From Algoriphagus ratkowskyi (GTDB taxonomy: Bacteria > Bacteroidota > Bacteroidia > Cytophagales > Cyclobacteriaceae): a DNA stretch of 64,000 nt. Numbering within the stretch: the stretch's first letter is position 1; every line of letters begins with the position of its first letter. Shown piece after piece: positions 53,220-60,469 of the stretch. The notes beneath the pieces were generated by a model, which saw only the letters and a list, made by a program, of their open reading frames with translations, was not told where the DNA came from and searched no databases. The stretch spans positions 1 through 64,000 of the forward strand of contig NZ_MSSV01000025.1 of NCBI RefSeq assembly GCF_002150505.1, written 5' to 3'. The translations under genes and the position numbers were made by a program.

Positions 53220-54314
53220 ATGAAACTCAAATACTTTCTCTTTTTATCCTGTATTTTCCTTTTTTCAGCATTTAGCGCTTTTTCCCAAACTCCACGCAAG
53301 ACATTACTCAGCATCTCAGAAGATAAATTTTATATCAATAATGAATTGACCTATTCGGACAGAAATTGGAATGGGCATGCGATAGCGGGTTTGTTGATGA
53401 ACTCGAGAATGGTGCAAGGCGTATTTGATGACTTGAATCCTGAAACTGTCAAGAACTGGATTTATGCTGATACCAAAAAGTGGGATGCAGACAGAAATAC
53501 GGATGAGTTTGTTACAAATATGTCTGTTTGGAAGTCGTATGGACTTCTGTCATTTACACTGAATCTGCAAGGAGGAAGTCCCTATGGCTATTCACAGAGT
53601 CAGCCTTGGATCAATTCCGCCTACACAGAAAGCGGAGAACTGAGGCCAGCATATTTTAAACGACTGGAGCGGATTTTGGATAAAGCAGATGAATTGGGAA
53701 TGGCGCCTATGTTGGGTCTATTTTACTTCGGACAAGATGAAAATCTAGCCGACGAAAAAGCCGTTATAAATGCCGTGAGTAATGTGATCGATTGGCTACA
53801 CAGCAAGGATTACAAAAATGTACTTATCGAAGTGAATAATGAATGTGATATTCGTTATGATCATGCGATTCTACAGCCTGAGCGAGTTCATGAGTTGATA
53901 GAGTTGGTGAAAAGTAAGGAGAAAAATGGCTATAGATTTCTTGTGAGCACCAGCTATAGTGGAGGGGCGGTACCAAAGGAGAATGTAGTTAAAGCATCAG
54001 ATTTTATCTTGCTTCATGGAAATGGGGTGAAGGAACCAAACAAGATTATTGAGCAGGTTGCAGCGACCCGATTGGTGAACGGATTTGCGAATCAGCCCAT
54101 CGTTTACAATGAGGATGATCACTTCAACTTTGATCAGGACTTGAATAATTTCACAGCAGCCGTTTCGACCTATGCTTCATGGGGGTATTTTGATTATCGA
54201 ATGAAGGACGAAGGATTTGAAGAAGGCTATCAAAGTGTGCCGGTGGATTGGGGGATCAATTCCGAGCGGAAAAAAGGCTTTTTTGAGTTGATGAAGGAGA
54301 TTACGGGTTATTAA
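53220..54314 (+). CDS. Exported glycoside hydrolase-like TIM-barrel protein
   Basis: A 364-residue protein with a signal peptide (residues 1-22, AFSQ). It looks like a clan A (GH5-like) glycosidase: E208 in VLIEVNNECD fits the Asn-Glu acid/base at the end of strand 4, and E298 in PIVYNEDDH fits the nucleophile at the end of strand 7. The barrel start (KFYINNELTYSDRNWNG, short form FYINNELTY) also fits. The exact family is not clear (GH140-like or other Bacteroidetes putative hydrolase); substrate unknown. It stands alone, followed by repeat copy 3 of the AACC...GGTT hairpin. Confidence 0.75.
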   Translation: MKLKYFLFLSCIFLFSAFSAFSQTPRKTLLSISEDKFYINNELTYSDRNWNGHAIAGLLMNSRMVQGVFDDLNPETVKNWIYADTKKWDADRNTDEFVTNMSVWKSYGLLSFTLNLQGGSPYGYSQSQPWINSAYTESGELRPAYFKRLERILDKADELGMAPMLGLFYFGQDENLADEKAVINAVSNVIDWLHSKDYKNVLIEVNNECDIRYDHAILQPERVHELIELVKSKEKNGYRFLVSTSYSGGAVPKENVVKASDFILLHGNGVKEPNKIIEQVAATRLVNGFANQPIVYNEDDHFNFDQDLNNFTAAVSTYASWGYFDYRMKDEGFEEGYQSVPVDWGINSERKKGFFELMKEITGY

Positions 54315-54426
54315 AAAATTTAAAATTTGGGAATTTAAAATTACTCTCATCGCTAGTCATGAATTTGGATTTGTTCTCGCGGCGGGGCTCCCGACAGCTG
54401 TTTGGGAGGCGCAACAGGTTTTAATT

Positions 54427-54459
54427 AACGGTTGAGGTTTTATATGAACCTCGACTGTT
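54427..54459. repeat. AACGGTTGAGGTT hairpin, copy 3
   Basis: Arms AACGGTTGAGGTT / AACCTCGACTGTT, a diverged copy of 45667-45699. Confidence 0.5.
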
Positions 54460-54519
54460 TTTGCATTAATTATCTCCTGCTCAGGCGCAAATAAAATGAA
54501 TCAGACTTCTATCAATTTT

Positions 54520-54630
54520 GCCAACGGCAAGACCTGTAAAAGCCCCGAAAACAGCGTAGCGAAATTCGGGGTGAGAGATTTGTGATGGGAGGAATCACGA
54601 TTGCCAACGGCACGATCAGTAAATTAGGTT
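54520..54630 (+). repeat. Left direct repeat flanking parDE
   Basis: About 110 bp, from GCCAACGGCAAGACC to CACGATCAGTAAATT. It contains ACAGCGTAGCGAAATTC and GAGATTTGTGATGGGAGG, both found unchanged in the right copy at 55331. Internal CCCCGAA..TTCGGGG arms can pair. Confidence 0.85.
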
Positions 54631-54667
54631 GTTATCTAAAAAGCAGTATGCCAATTTATTTGAGACC

Positions 54668-54964
54668 TCATTTTATCAAATGTCTTTGATAATCCATACT
54701 TTGATGGAGGACTCGGACGATAAAGGCGCCATAATTTATAGTGAAATAAAAAATCATATGTGACTTGAAGGTCAACCTTCGTAGTTCTGGTATTAATTTA
54801 CTGGCATCTGTTCCTATGAAATTCTGGATTGCGATAGATTCAAAAAATTCATGTAAACCAAAAATGTATTTTTTTGCCTTATTTAGACCAAATTTTTCTA
54901 TGGCATATTCATATATGTGGACAATATCCTCATCCCAGAGTTCGGATATTTTATAAGCGCCCAT
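54668..54964 (-). CDS. parE: Type II toxin, RelE/ParE family
   Basis: A 98-residue ParE-type protein: YKISELWDEDIVHIYEYA at the start, LRRLTFKSHMIFYF in the middle and the C-terminal RVLHQSMDYQRHL that is typical of ParE gyrase poisons. Its start overlaps the antitoxin gene by 14 nt, the normal antitoxin-first order. Flanked with its partner by direct repeats (54520-54630, 55331-55441). Gyrase as target is inferred from the family only. Confidence 0.87.
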   Translation of the reverse strand: MGAYKISELWDEDIVHIYEYAIEKFGLNKAKKYIFGLHEFFESIAIQNFIGTDASKLIPELRRLTFKSHMIFYFTINYGAFIVRVLHQSMDYQRHLIK

Positions 54965-55208
54965 CAGCTTTCATTCGCTCTTCTACTTCCTTCATGATTT
55001 CTGAAATAGTTCTTTCACTGACTCCAGAATCTATGCCTTCTTGAATGGCAGCCTTTAATTCAATGAATTTGCTGTTACGTGCTTGATCTGTTCGGATAAG
55101 ATGCCTCACATATTCTGATTCGTTTGTGAATTCGCCAGCTTGAATCTGAGATTTTATCCATTTATCCTGCTGATCCGTGAAGGTCAATGTTTTCCGTACT
55201 GTTCCCAT
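54951..55208 (-). CDS. parD: Type II antitoxin, ParD family
   Basis: An 85-residue protein with an N-terminal ribbon-helix-helix: RKTLTFTDQQDKWIKSQI and GEFTNESEYVRHLIR (short form TNESEYVRHL). The acidic and helical C-terminus (VSERTISEIMKEVEERMK) would wrap the toxin. It is promoter-proximal to parE, with which it overlaps by 14 nt, and probably represses the pair by binding upstream of 55208. Confidence 0.87.
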   Translation of the reverse strand: MGTVRKTLTFTDQQDKWIKSQIQAGEFTNESEYVRHLIRTDQARNSKFIELKAAIQEGIDSGVSERTISEIMKEVEERMKADGRL

Positions 55209-55330
55209 AATTACTCTTTATTGAATCAATCATCATACTATTGGTGTAATATAGCTTCAAAAAATTCATTTACAAACAGTGCGGAAACAGGATCGTTGAG
55301 TCTGACATGTATACTTTCCTTTAATCTCTC

Positions 55331-55441
55331 GCCAAAAGCAAGACCCATAGCAGCCCCGAATTACAGCGTAGCGAAATTCTGGGTGAGAGATTTGTGATGG
55401 GAGGAATCACGAGTGCCATGGGCACGATCAGTAAGTTGGTT
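55331..55441 (+). repeat. Right direct repeat flanking parDE
   Basis: Same orientation as 54520-54630, differing at scattered positions and one indel. The block GAGATTTGTGATGGGAGG and the tail CACGATCAGTAA are shared. The core GGGAGGAATCACG also occurs at 4812. Confidence 0.85.
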
Positions 55442-55620
55442 TAGTTTCTTATGTCAGAGTCTGAAAACTGCAATTGATGGAGCATAAGCCAGCTTTGCCA
55501 CAGGCAGGTCTGAAGACTTGCGCTAAGTGGTTTGATAAAAAGTGTTTCTTGATTTCTCTGTGTTATTCTTTGCGATCTCGTCGGCTTTGCGGTAAAAGAA
55601 AAATTACAGTTACTTTTCCC

Positions 55621-55628
55621 TACCTTTG
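55621..55628 (+). promoter_or_regulatory. -7 box of rimO (TACCTTTG)
   Basis: Exact TAnnTTTG, 23 bp before the GTG start. The -33 box is not evident at normal spacing. Confidence 0.55.
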
Positions 55629-55651
55629 CACCCTCAAAATGTAGGAAAACT

Positions 55652-56965
55652 GTGAAAGCGAGAACTCTCAAAAAAGACAAAGTCAATATTGTAACCATGG
55701 GTTGCTCCAAGAATCTTGTGGATTCAGAAGTGCTACTCACTCAGCTTAGAGGTAATGGCATCAATGCCCACCACGAATCTGGAACGGAGGACAATAACAT
55801 CATCATTATCAATACTTGCGGGTTTATCGACAATGCAAAGCAGGAGTCTATCGACACTATTTTGCAGTATGTGGATGCCAAAGAAAAAGGTTTGGTGGAC
55901 AAAGTCTATGTGACGGGATGTCTCTCGCAGCGCTACAAAGACGATCTTGAAAGGGAAATTCCTCAGGTTGATGCATTTTTTGGTACCAGAGATTTACCTG
56001 CGATTTTGAAGAAATTCAAAGCAGATTATAAGCATGAGTTGGTAGGAGAGCGTTTGCTGACGCACTCTTCGCACTATGCTTATATGAAGATCTCAGAAGG
56101 ATGTGATAGACCTTGTTCTTTTTGCGCTATTCCTATTATGCGTGGAGGCCACATTTCCAGACCGATTGAAGAATTGGTGAAAGAAGCGCAGCATAAAGCC
56201 GCTGGTGGAACGAAGGAGTTACTTCTGATCGCTCAGGATTCTACTTATTACGGATTGGATATCTATAAGAAGAGAAACCTTGCGGAGTTGATGCGCAGGC
56301 TTTCCGATGTGGAGGGGATCGACTGGATTCGCTTGCACTATGCTTATCCGACTGGCTTTCCAATGGACGTGATTGAGGTAATGAAGGAGCGAGATAATAT
56401 TTGTAACTACCTAGATATTCCACTGCAGCATGGTTCTTCAGATGTGTTGAAGGCCATGCGTCGTGGTACTACGCGTGAGAAGCAGGAAAGCTTAATCCAT
56501 AGCATCCGAGATATTTTGCCAGATATCGCTATCCGAACTACCCTGATCGCTGGTCACCCAGGAGAAGGCGAGAAGGAATTCCAAGAAATGGTGGATTTCG
56601 TGGAGCGCATGAGATTTGAGCGCTTAGGAGTGTTTACCTATTCTCATGAGGAAAACACACATGCTCATACCATGGACGATAATGTGCCGCAAGAAGTGAA
56701 GCAGGAGCGAGCAAATCATTTGATGGAGATTCAGGAGCAGATTTCTTACGATCTGAACCAGGAGAAAATCGGTAAAACTTTCAAAGTGCTAATCGACAAA
56801 AAAGAAGGTGGACAATTCGTAGGTCGTACCGAATACGATTCTGTGGAAGTGGATAACGAAGTGTTGATTGATGCGGCCAAGCATTATTGCCGAGTTGGCG
56901 ATTTTGTGCAGGCTACAGTTACAGAAGCTACAGAGTTTGATCTGTATGCGACGGTGGAGGAGTAA
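55652..56965 (+). CDS. rimO: Ribosomal protein S12 methylthiotransferase RimO
   Basis: A 437-residue radical-SAM enzyme that methylthiolates Asp of ribosomal protein S12. The N-terminal UPF0004 domain has cysteines C18 (TMGCSKN), C56 (NTCGF) and C90 (VTGCLSQR); the radical-SAM cluster is C151, C155 and C158 (CDRPCSFC); a C-terminal TRAM domain is present. Start is GTG at 55652; no in-frame ATG fits better, as ATGTAG upstream is a stop. TMGCSKNLVDSE distinguishes RimO from MiaB. Confidence 0.95.
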   Translation: MKARTLKKDKVNIVTMGCSKNLVDSEVLLTQLRGNGINAHHESGTEDNNIIIINTCGFIDNAKQESIDTILQYVDAKEKGLVDKVYVTGCLSQRYKDDLEREIPQVDAFFGTRDLPAILKKFKADYKHELVGERLLTHSSHYAYMKISEGCDRPCSFCAIPIMRGGHISRPIEELVKEAQHKAAGGTKELLLIAQDSTYYGLDIYKKRNLAELMRRLSDVEGIDWIRLHYAYPTGFPMDVIEVMKERDNICNYLDIPLQHGSSDVLKAMRRGTTREKQESLIHSIRDILPDIAIRTTLIAGHPGEGEKEFQEMVDFVERMRFERLGVFTYSHEENTHAHTMDDNVPQEVKQERANHLMEIQEQISYDLNQEKIGKTFKVLIDKKEGGQFVGRTEYDSVEVDNEVLIDAAKHYCRVGDFVQATVTEATEFDLYATVEE

Positions 56966-57043
56966 TAGAGTTTGGGTTTGAAATAACACGAAATGCTAAT
57001 TCATCGTATTAGCTAGAGTATTTCAATTTTATTAACTTTCATC

Positions 57044-57253
57044 ATGCTGACTATTGATCCCAAATTCATCACTGACCGATCTGGTAAAAAAATATCGGTT
57101 GTTCTTCCTATTAAGGATTTTGAGGCTATGATGGAGCAACTTGAAGATTTGGAAGATATTCGTTTATATGACGAGGGTAAAAAGTCAGAGGAACCTTCCA
57201 TTTCGATTGATGAGGCATTTGAAATCATAGAGTCAATTCGAAAAGGTGAATAA
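57044..57253 (+). CDS. Antitoxin of a relBE-like module
   Basis: A 69-residue protein. DRSGKKISVVLPIKDFEAMMEQLEDLED (short form KISVVLPIKDFEAMM) is the pattern of Phd/YefM- or RelB-like antitoxins, with an acidic C-terminus that would bind the toxin. The stop overlaps the toxin start by 1 nt (TAATG). It lies 78 bp after rimO. Confidence 0.75.
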   Translation: MLTIDPKFITDRSGKKISVVLPIKDFEAMMEQLEDLEDIRLYDEGKKSEEPSISIDEAFEIIESIRKGE

Positions 57254-57507
57254 TGGCTTATCAGATCGCCATTAAGAAATCAGCGATTAAGTCTCTAGCC
57301 AAGATTCCCGAACCCTATTTTTCTACCTTAAAATCAGCATTTCTTAGTTTGGCTGATACTCCAAGACCAAATGGCTGTAAGAAATTGAAAGGTCGAGAGG
57401 CCTATCGAATTCGTGTTGCTGACTATAGAGTCATCTATGAAATTACAGATAAAATTCTTCTGATTGAGGTAATTGCAATTGGACACCGAAAGGATATTTA
57501 TGAGTGA
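57253..57507 (+). CDS. Type II toxin, RelE family
   Basis: An 84-residue RelE-like endoribonuclease: YQIAIKKSAIKSLAKIPEPYF at the start, PRPNGCKKLKGREAYRIRVADYRVIYEI (short forms CKKLKGREAYRIR and DYRVIYEI) and the C-terminal VIAIGHRKDIY are standard. Expected to cut mRNA on the ribosome. Translationally coupled to the antitoxin by a 1-nt overlap. Second toxin-antitoxin pair in the window, 2 kb from parDE. Confidence 0.9.
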   Translation: MAYQIAIKKSAIKSLAKIPEPYFSTLKSAFLSLADTPRPNGCKKLKGREAYRIRVADYRVIYEITDKILLIEVIAIGHRKDIYE

Positions 57508-57904
57508 TTTTCTAAGATTTTATATTTAGTCGAAAGTCAATTATAAATTTATGTGGATTTTAGTCGGTTTAATCCTAATTGGATTGGGTGTTTATTTATA
57601 CCGAAAGGTTATTCTTCCTAACATAGTCGGCTTTCACAAGTTTAATTATGTAGACAAATTCCGGAGAATTGCTTTGATTTACTTCTAATTGATTGGAGGT
57701 TGTATTATGGTAGTGAGAGAATTACTCATTTGGATTTGGTTTTAAATTCTTTTAAGTCCGGCTTTTGGAGAAGCAGGAAAACTTATCTTTTCCCATTTCA
57801 TAGTTTGTACTGCTTCTGGAGAAGCAGCACAACTGAGGCAGCACAGCAATTGATTTTTGACATTTCACCCGATCTACCTAATTTAGCATTCTAAAATCAC
57901 CCGA
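57508..57904. other. Gap with small ORF and GCTTCTGGAGAAGC hairpins
   Basis: Between the relE gene and a GNAT-like gene. It contains the possible 45-residue ORF at 57551 and two related hairpins, GCTTTTGGAGAAGC (57761-57774) and TGCTTCTGGAGAAGCA (57811-57826). Confidence 0.45.
57551..57688 (+). CDS. Possible small membrane protein, 45 residues
   Basis: ATG to TAA, encoding one hydrophobic helix at the N-terminus (WILVGLILIGLGVYLY) and a basic tail. After the stop the same frame continues LIGGCIMVVRELLIWIWF, again hydrophobic, before the next stop at 57745. It may be a degraded gene or a real short protein. No known family is recognised. Confidence 0.3.
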   Translation: MWILVGLILIGLGVYLYRKVILPNIVGFHKFNYVDKFRRIALIYF

Positions 57905-59068
57905 ATGCAATTGATCGAAGTTACCAGCCCTGCCCATCAGAAGGAGTTTATCGAGATGGCTGTCAGGTTGTATAAAAATGAAAAGAATTGGATTCGGCCT
58001 CTTGATGCAGATATCGAAGGGCTTTTTCACAAGGAAACAAACAAGCTTTTTCGGAATGGTGCAAAGTCTAAGCGCTGGCTTTTGCAAAATGAAAAAGCCG
58101 AAACCATCGGACGGGTAGCTGCTTTCATCAATCCAAAGATGAAGGAAAAGCAACCGACTGGAGGCTTGGGCTTCTTCGAATGCATCAACGATCAGACCGC
58201 TGCATTTTTACTTTTTGATATGGCAAAAGCCTGGCTGGAATCTGAAGGAATGGAAGCCATGGACGGTCCAATCAACTTTGGTGAGCGCGACAAATGGTGG
58301 GGACTGCTCGTGGATGGCTTTACTGAGCCGAACTATAATATGCCTTGGAACTTCGGCTATTACCAGAAGTTTTTCGAGGACTATGGTTTTCAGATCTACT
58401 TCAAACAGTTTACCTATGCCAGGAATGTCCAGGGTTTAGGCTTTGATGAGAAAATGATAGCCAGAGCCAAGGTGGTAACTGATAATCCGGATTATGAATT
58501 TCACTACCTGAAAGGAAAGGAGCTGAAAGAAAAAGCTCCAAAATACTTTATGACGGTATATAATAAGGCCTGGGCGAGACATATGGGCAAATCACTTGCG
58601 CTGAAAGAAGCTCAGCTGATGTTTGCCAAGATGAAACCGATCATCGACGAAAAGCTGATTTACTTTGGCTTTTATAAAGGAGAGCCAGTTTCTTTTTTCA
58701 TCCAAATTCCAGAGATCAACCAGATCTTCAAGCATGTGAATGGTAAAATGGATCTGATCGGAAAACTCAAATTCCTTTGGTACAAAACCTTTTCACCGCC
58801 CAACAAAATGCTCGGTTTGGTGTTTGGTGTAGTGCCAGAGCATCAGGGGAAAGGGGTGGAGAGTGCCATGATCATCACCTACGATAAGATGAGTGGCAAA
58901 CCCGGTTTTCAATACAAAACCATCGAGATGAATTGGATTGGGGATTTCAATCCAAAGATGATGCGGGTTTGTGAACAGCTTTTGGCAGATATTTACAAGA
59001 CACATCATACTTATAGGTTCTTATTTGATCGAGAAAAACCTTTTGAGAGACATCGGGTGTTTGATTGA
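57905..59068 (+). CDS. GNAT-like acyltransferase family protein
   Basis: A 387-residue cytoplasmic protein. The N-terminal part carries IRPLDADIEGLF and a FECINDQTAAFLLFDMAKAWL segment, and the second half has VFGVVPEHQGKGVESAMI, resembling the acetyl-CoA loop (Q/RxxGxG/A) of GNAT enzymes. The last part (EMNWIGDFNPKMMRVCEQL) also fits. This is a Bacteroidetes family often labelled as hypothetical or N-acetyltransferase. Substrate unknown. The start ATG 57905 is the first in a clear reading frame after a hairpin region. Confidence 0.75.
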   Translation: MQLIEVTSPAHQKEFIEMAVRLYKNEKNWIRPLDADIEGLFHKETNKLFRNGAKSKRWLLQNEKAETIGRVAAFINPKMKEKQPTGGLGFFECINDQTAAFLLFDMAKAWLESEGMEAMDGPINFGERDKWWGLLVDGFTEPNYNMPWNFGYYQKFFEDYGFQIYFKQFTYARNVQGLGFDEKMIARAKVVTDNPDYEFHYLKGKELKEKAPKYFMTVYNKAWARHMGKSLALKEAQLMFAKMKPIIDEKLIYFGFYKGEPVSFFIQIPEINQIFKHVNGKMDLIGKLKFLWYKTFSPPNKMLGLVFGVVPEHQGKGVESAMIITYDKMSGKPGFQYKTIEMNWIGDFNPKMMRVCEQLLADIYKTHHTYRFLFDREKPFERHRVFD

Positions 59069-59273
59069 TTTACGATATCTGAATTACGATTTGCGAGGTC
59101 TTTTTATGCTATTGAGATATTGTCCTAATTAACCTTTGAAGTCTCTTTATGCCTAATCTTTCAAAATTAATATCGAATGAAGAACACTGAATTTAGAATA
59201 ATGAAGTATCGCTAACTTCTGAGCCCAATCTTCCAATTTTAAAATATTTCAATTTTCCAATACAGAATAAATA
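59069..59273. repeat. Intergenic quasi-repeat region
   Basis: Contains TTTACGATATCTGAATTACGATTTGCG text (parts: TTTACGATATCTGAATTACG), AACCTTTGAAGTC, and ATATCGAATGAAGAACACTG, of the same style as 1-94, 1307-1345 and 2453-2586. No gene. Confidence 0.4.
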
Positions 59274-60269
59274 ATGAAAAAATACGACGTAACAGGCATA
59301 GGAAACGCCCTAGTAGATATAGAGTTTAAAGTAAAAGATCAGTTTTTTACGGACAATGGAGTCGAGAAAGGCTTGATGACTTTGGTAGATGAAGATCGCC
59401 AAAATGCATTGATGCAAGTGATCGATACTGAGCAAGCCAAAAAGCAATGTGGAGGTTCTGCAGGGAATACGGTGATTGCGATTTCTCAGTTTGGGGGTAA
59501 ATCCTACTATTCATGCAAGGTTGCAAATGACGAGCTGGGCCATTTCTATATGAATGACATGAAGGATGCAGGCGTTTCTCATAATCTGAATGAAAGTAAT
59601 TTGGCAGAAGGAATCACTGGCAAATGTCTGGTAATGGTGACTGAAGATGCCGAGCGTACAATGAACACGTATTTGGGAATTACGGAAACTTATTCTACAG
59701 CAGACGTAAACGAAGCTGCGATCAAGGATTCCAAGTATTTGTACATTGAAGGTTACCTGATCACTTCTGAGAATGGGAAGCAAGCGATGAAGCATGCAAA
59801 GAAAATAGCGGAGGATAATGGAGTGAAAGTGGCGATGACTTTCTCAGACCCAGCGATGGTGAAGTATTTCAAGGAGCCAATGACTGAGGTAGTAGGAGCA
59901 AGCGTTAATTTGCTTTTTGCAAATGAAGAAGAAGCGATGCTTTTCACTGGCAAGGATAATTTGAGCGACGCGCGCGAGGAGCTGAAAAAAGTAGCTAAGC
60001 ACTTTGTGATCACTCAAGGAAAAAATGGAGCGATGATCTACGATGGAGATACATTTATCGATATCGAGCCTTATTCTACTACTGCAATTGACTCTAATGG
60101 AGCAGGTGATATGTTTGCTGGAGCATTTATGTATGGCATTACGAATGGACACAGTTATGCATCGAGCGGGAAGCTTGCTTCAATGGCGAGTTCTAAAATT
60201 GTGAGTCAATTCGGGCCAAGGCTGCAATGGCATGAAGCAAAGGATATTTTAGCGAAGCTAAATCCATAA
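59274..60269 (+). CDS. PfkB family sugar/nucleoside kinase
   Basis: A 331-residue cytoplasmic kinase. The N-terminus VTGIGNALVDIEF and QCGGSAGNTV give the PfkB sugar-binding pattern; the C-terminal signature DSNGAGDMFAGAFMYG carries the catalytic Asp. It looks most like the adenosine kinase/ribokinase group encoded in many Bacteroidetes as adenosine kinase. The phosphate acceptor cannot be decided by sequence reading alone. A terminator follows that starts inside the stop codon. Confidence 0.9.
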   Translation: MKKYDVTGIGNALVDIEFKVKDQFFTDNGVEKGLMTLVDEDRQNALMQVIDTEQAKKQCGGSAGNTVIAISQFGGKSYYSCKVANDELGHFYMNDMKDAGVSHNLNESNLAEGITGKCLVMVTEDAERTMNTYLGITETYSTADVNEAAIKDSKYLYIEGYLITSENGKQAMKHAKKIAEDNGVKVAMTFSDPAMVKYFKEPMTEVVGASVNLLFANEEEAMLFTGKDNLSDAREELKKVAKHFVITQGKNGAMIYDGDTFIDIEPYSTTAIDSNGAGDMFAGAFMYGITNGHSYASSGKLASMASSKIVSQFGPRLQWHEAKDILAKLNP

Positions 60270-60310
60270 AATAAGGCCCTGAGAAATTAAGTATCAGGGC
60301 CTTATTTTAT
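60266..60310 (+). terminator. Intrinsic terminator of the PfkB kinase gene
   Basis: 17-bp perfect stem ATAAAATAAGGCCCTGA and complement, 11-nt loop, then a T-rich tail. The left arm overlaps the stop codon. Confidence 0.85.
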
Positions 60311-60469
60311 ATTAATATTTTATCCTAAATTTTTAGATTAGAAAAAAATGTCATTTTTTTAAGGAAAAATTGTGATGAATGGGCTTTTAGATTGTAAAAA
60401 CGCATATGTGTAAAGAAGCTTTGACGGTCCAATAGAAAAAGAATTAATAAGAATAAAATCCAATATACT

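Larger units (their letters stand above)
54315..54667. repeat. Repeat-filled gap downstream of the glycosidase-like gene
   Basis: No gene. It carries AAATTTAAAATTTGGG text, CTCGCGGCGGGGCTCCCGACAGCTGT (a CGCGGCGG block plus CTCCCGACAGCTGT palindrome at about 54375-54402), the AACC..GGTT hairpin copy 3, and the left ~110-bp direct repeat of the parDE bracket. Confidence 0.65.
55209..55651. other. Gap between parD and rimO
   Basis: Contains the parD promoter region, the right direct repeat (55331-55441), CCACAGGCAGGTCTGAAG (part of the GGCAGG family) and, at 55530-55610, TTTCTCTGTGTTATTCTTTGCG...GCTTTGCGGTAAAAG, the reverse of the text at 33101. Ends in the rimO promoter. No gene is seen. Confidence 0.6.

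Noticed and set aside
57700-57894. 64-residue plus-strand ORF
   Set aside because: It runs through the two GCTTCTGGAGAAGC hairpins and starts at a non-ATG codon; low-quality composition.
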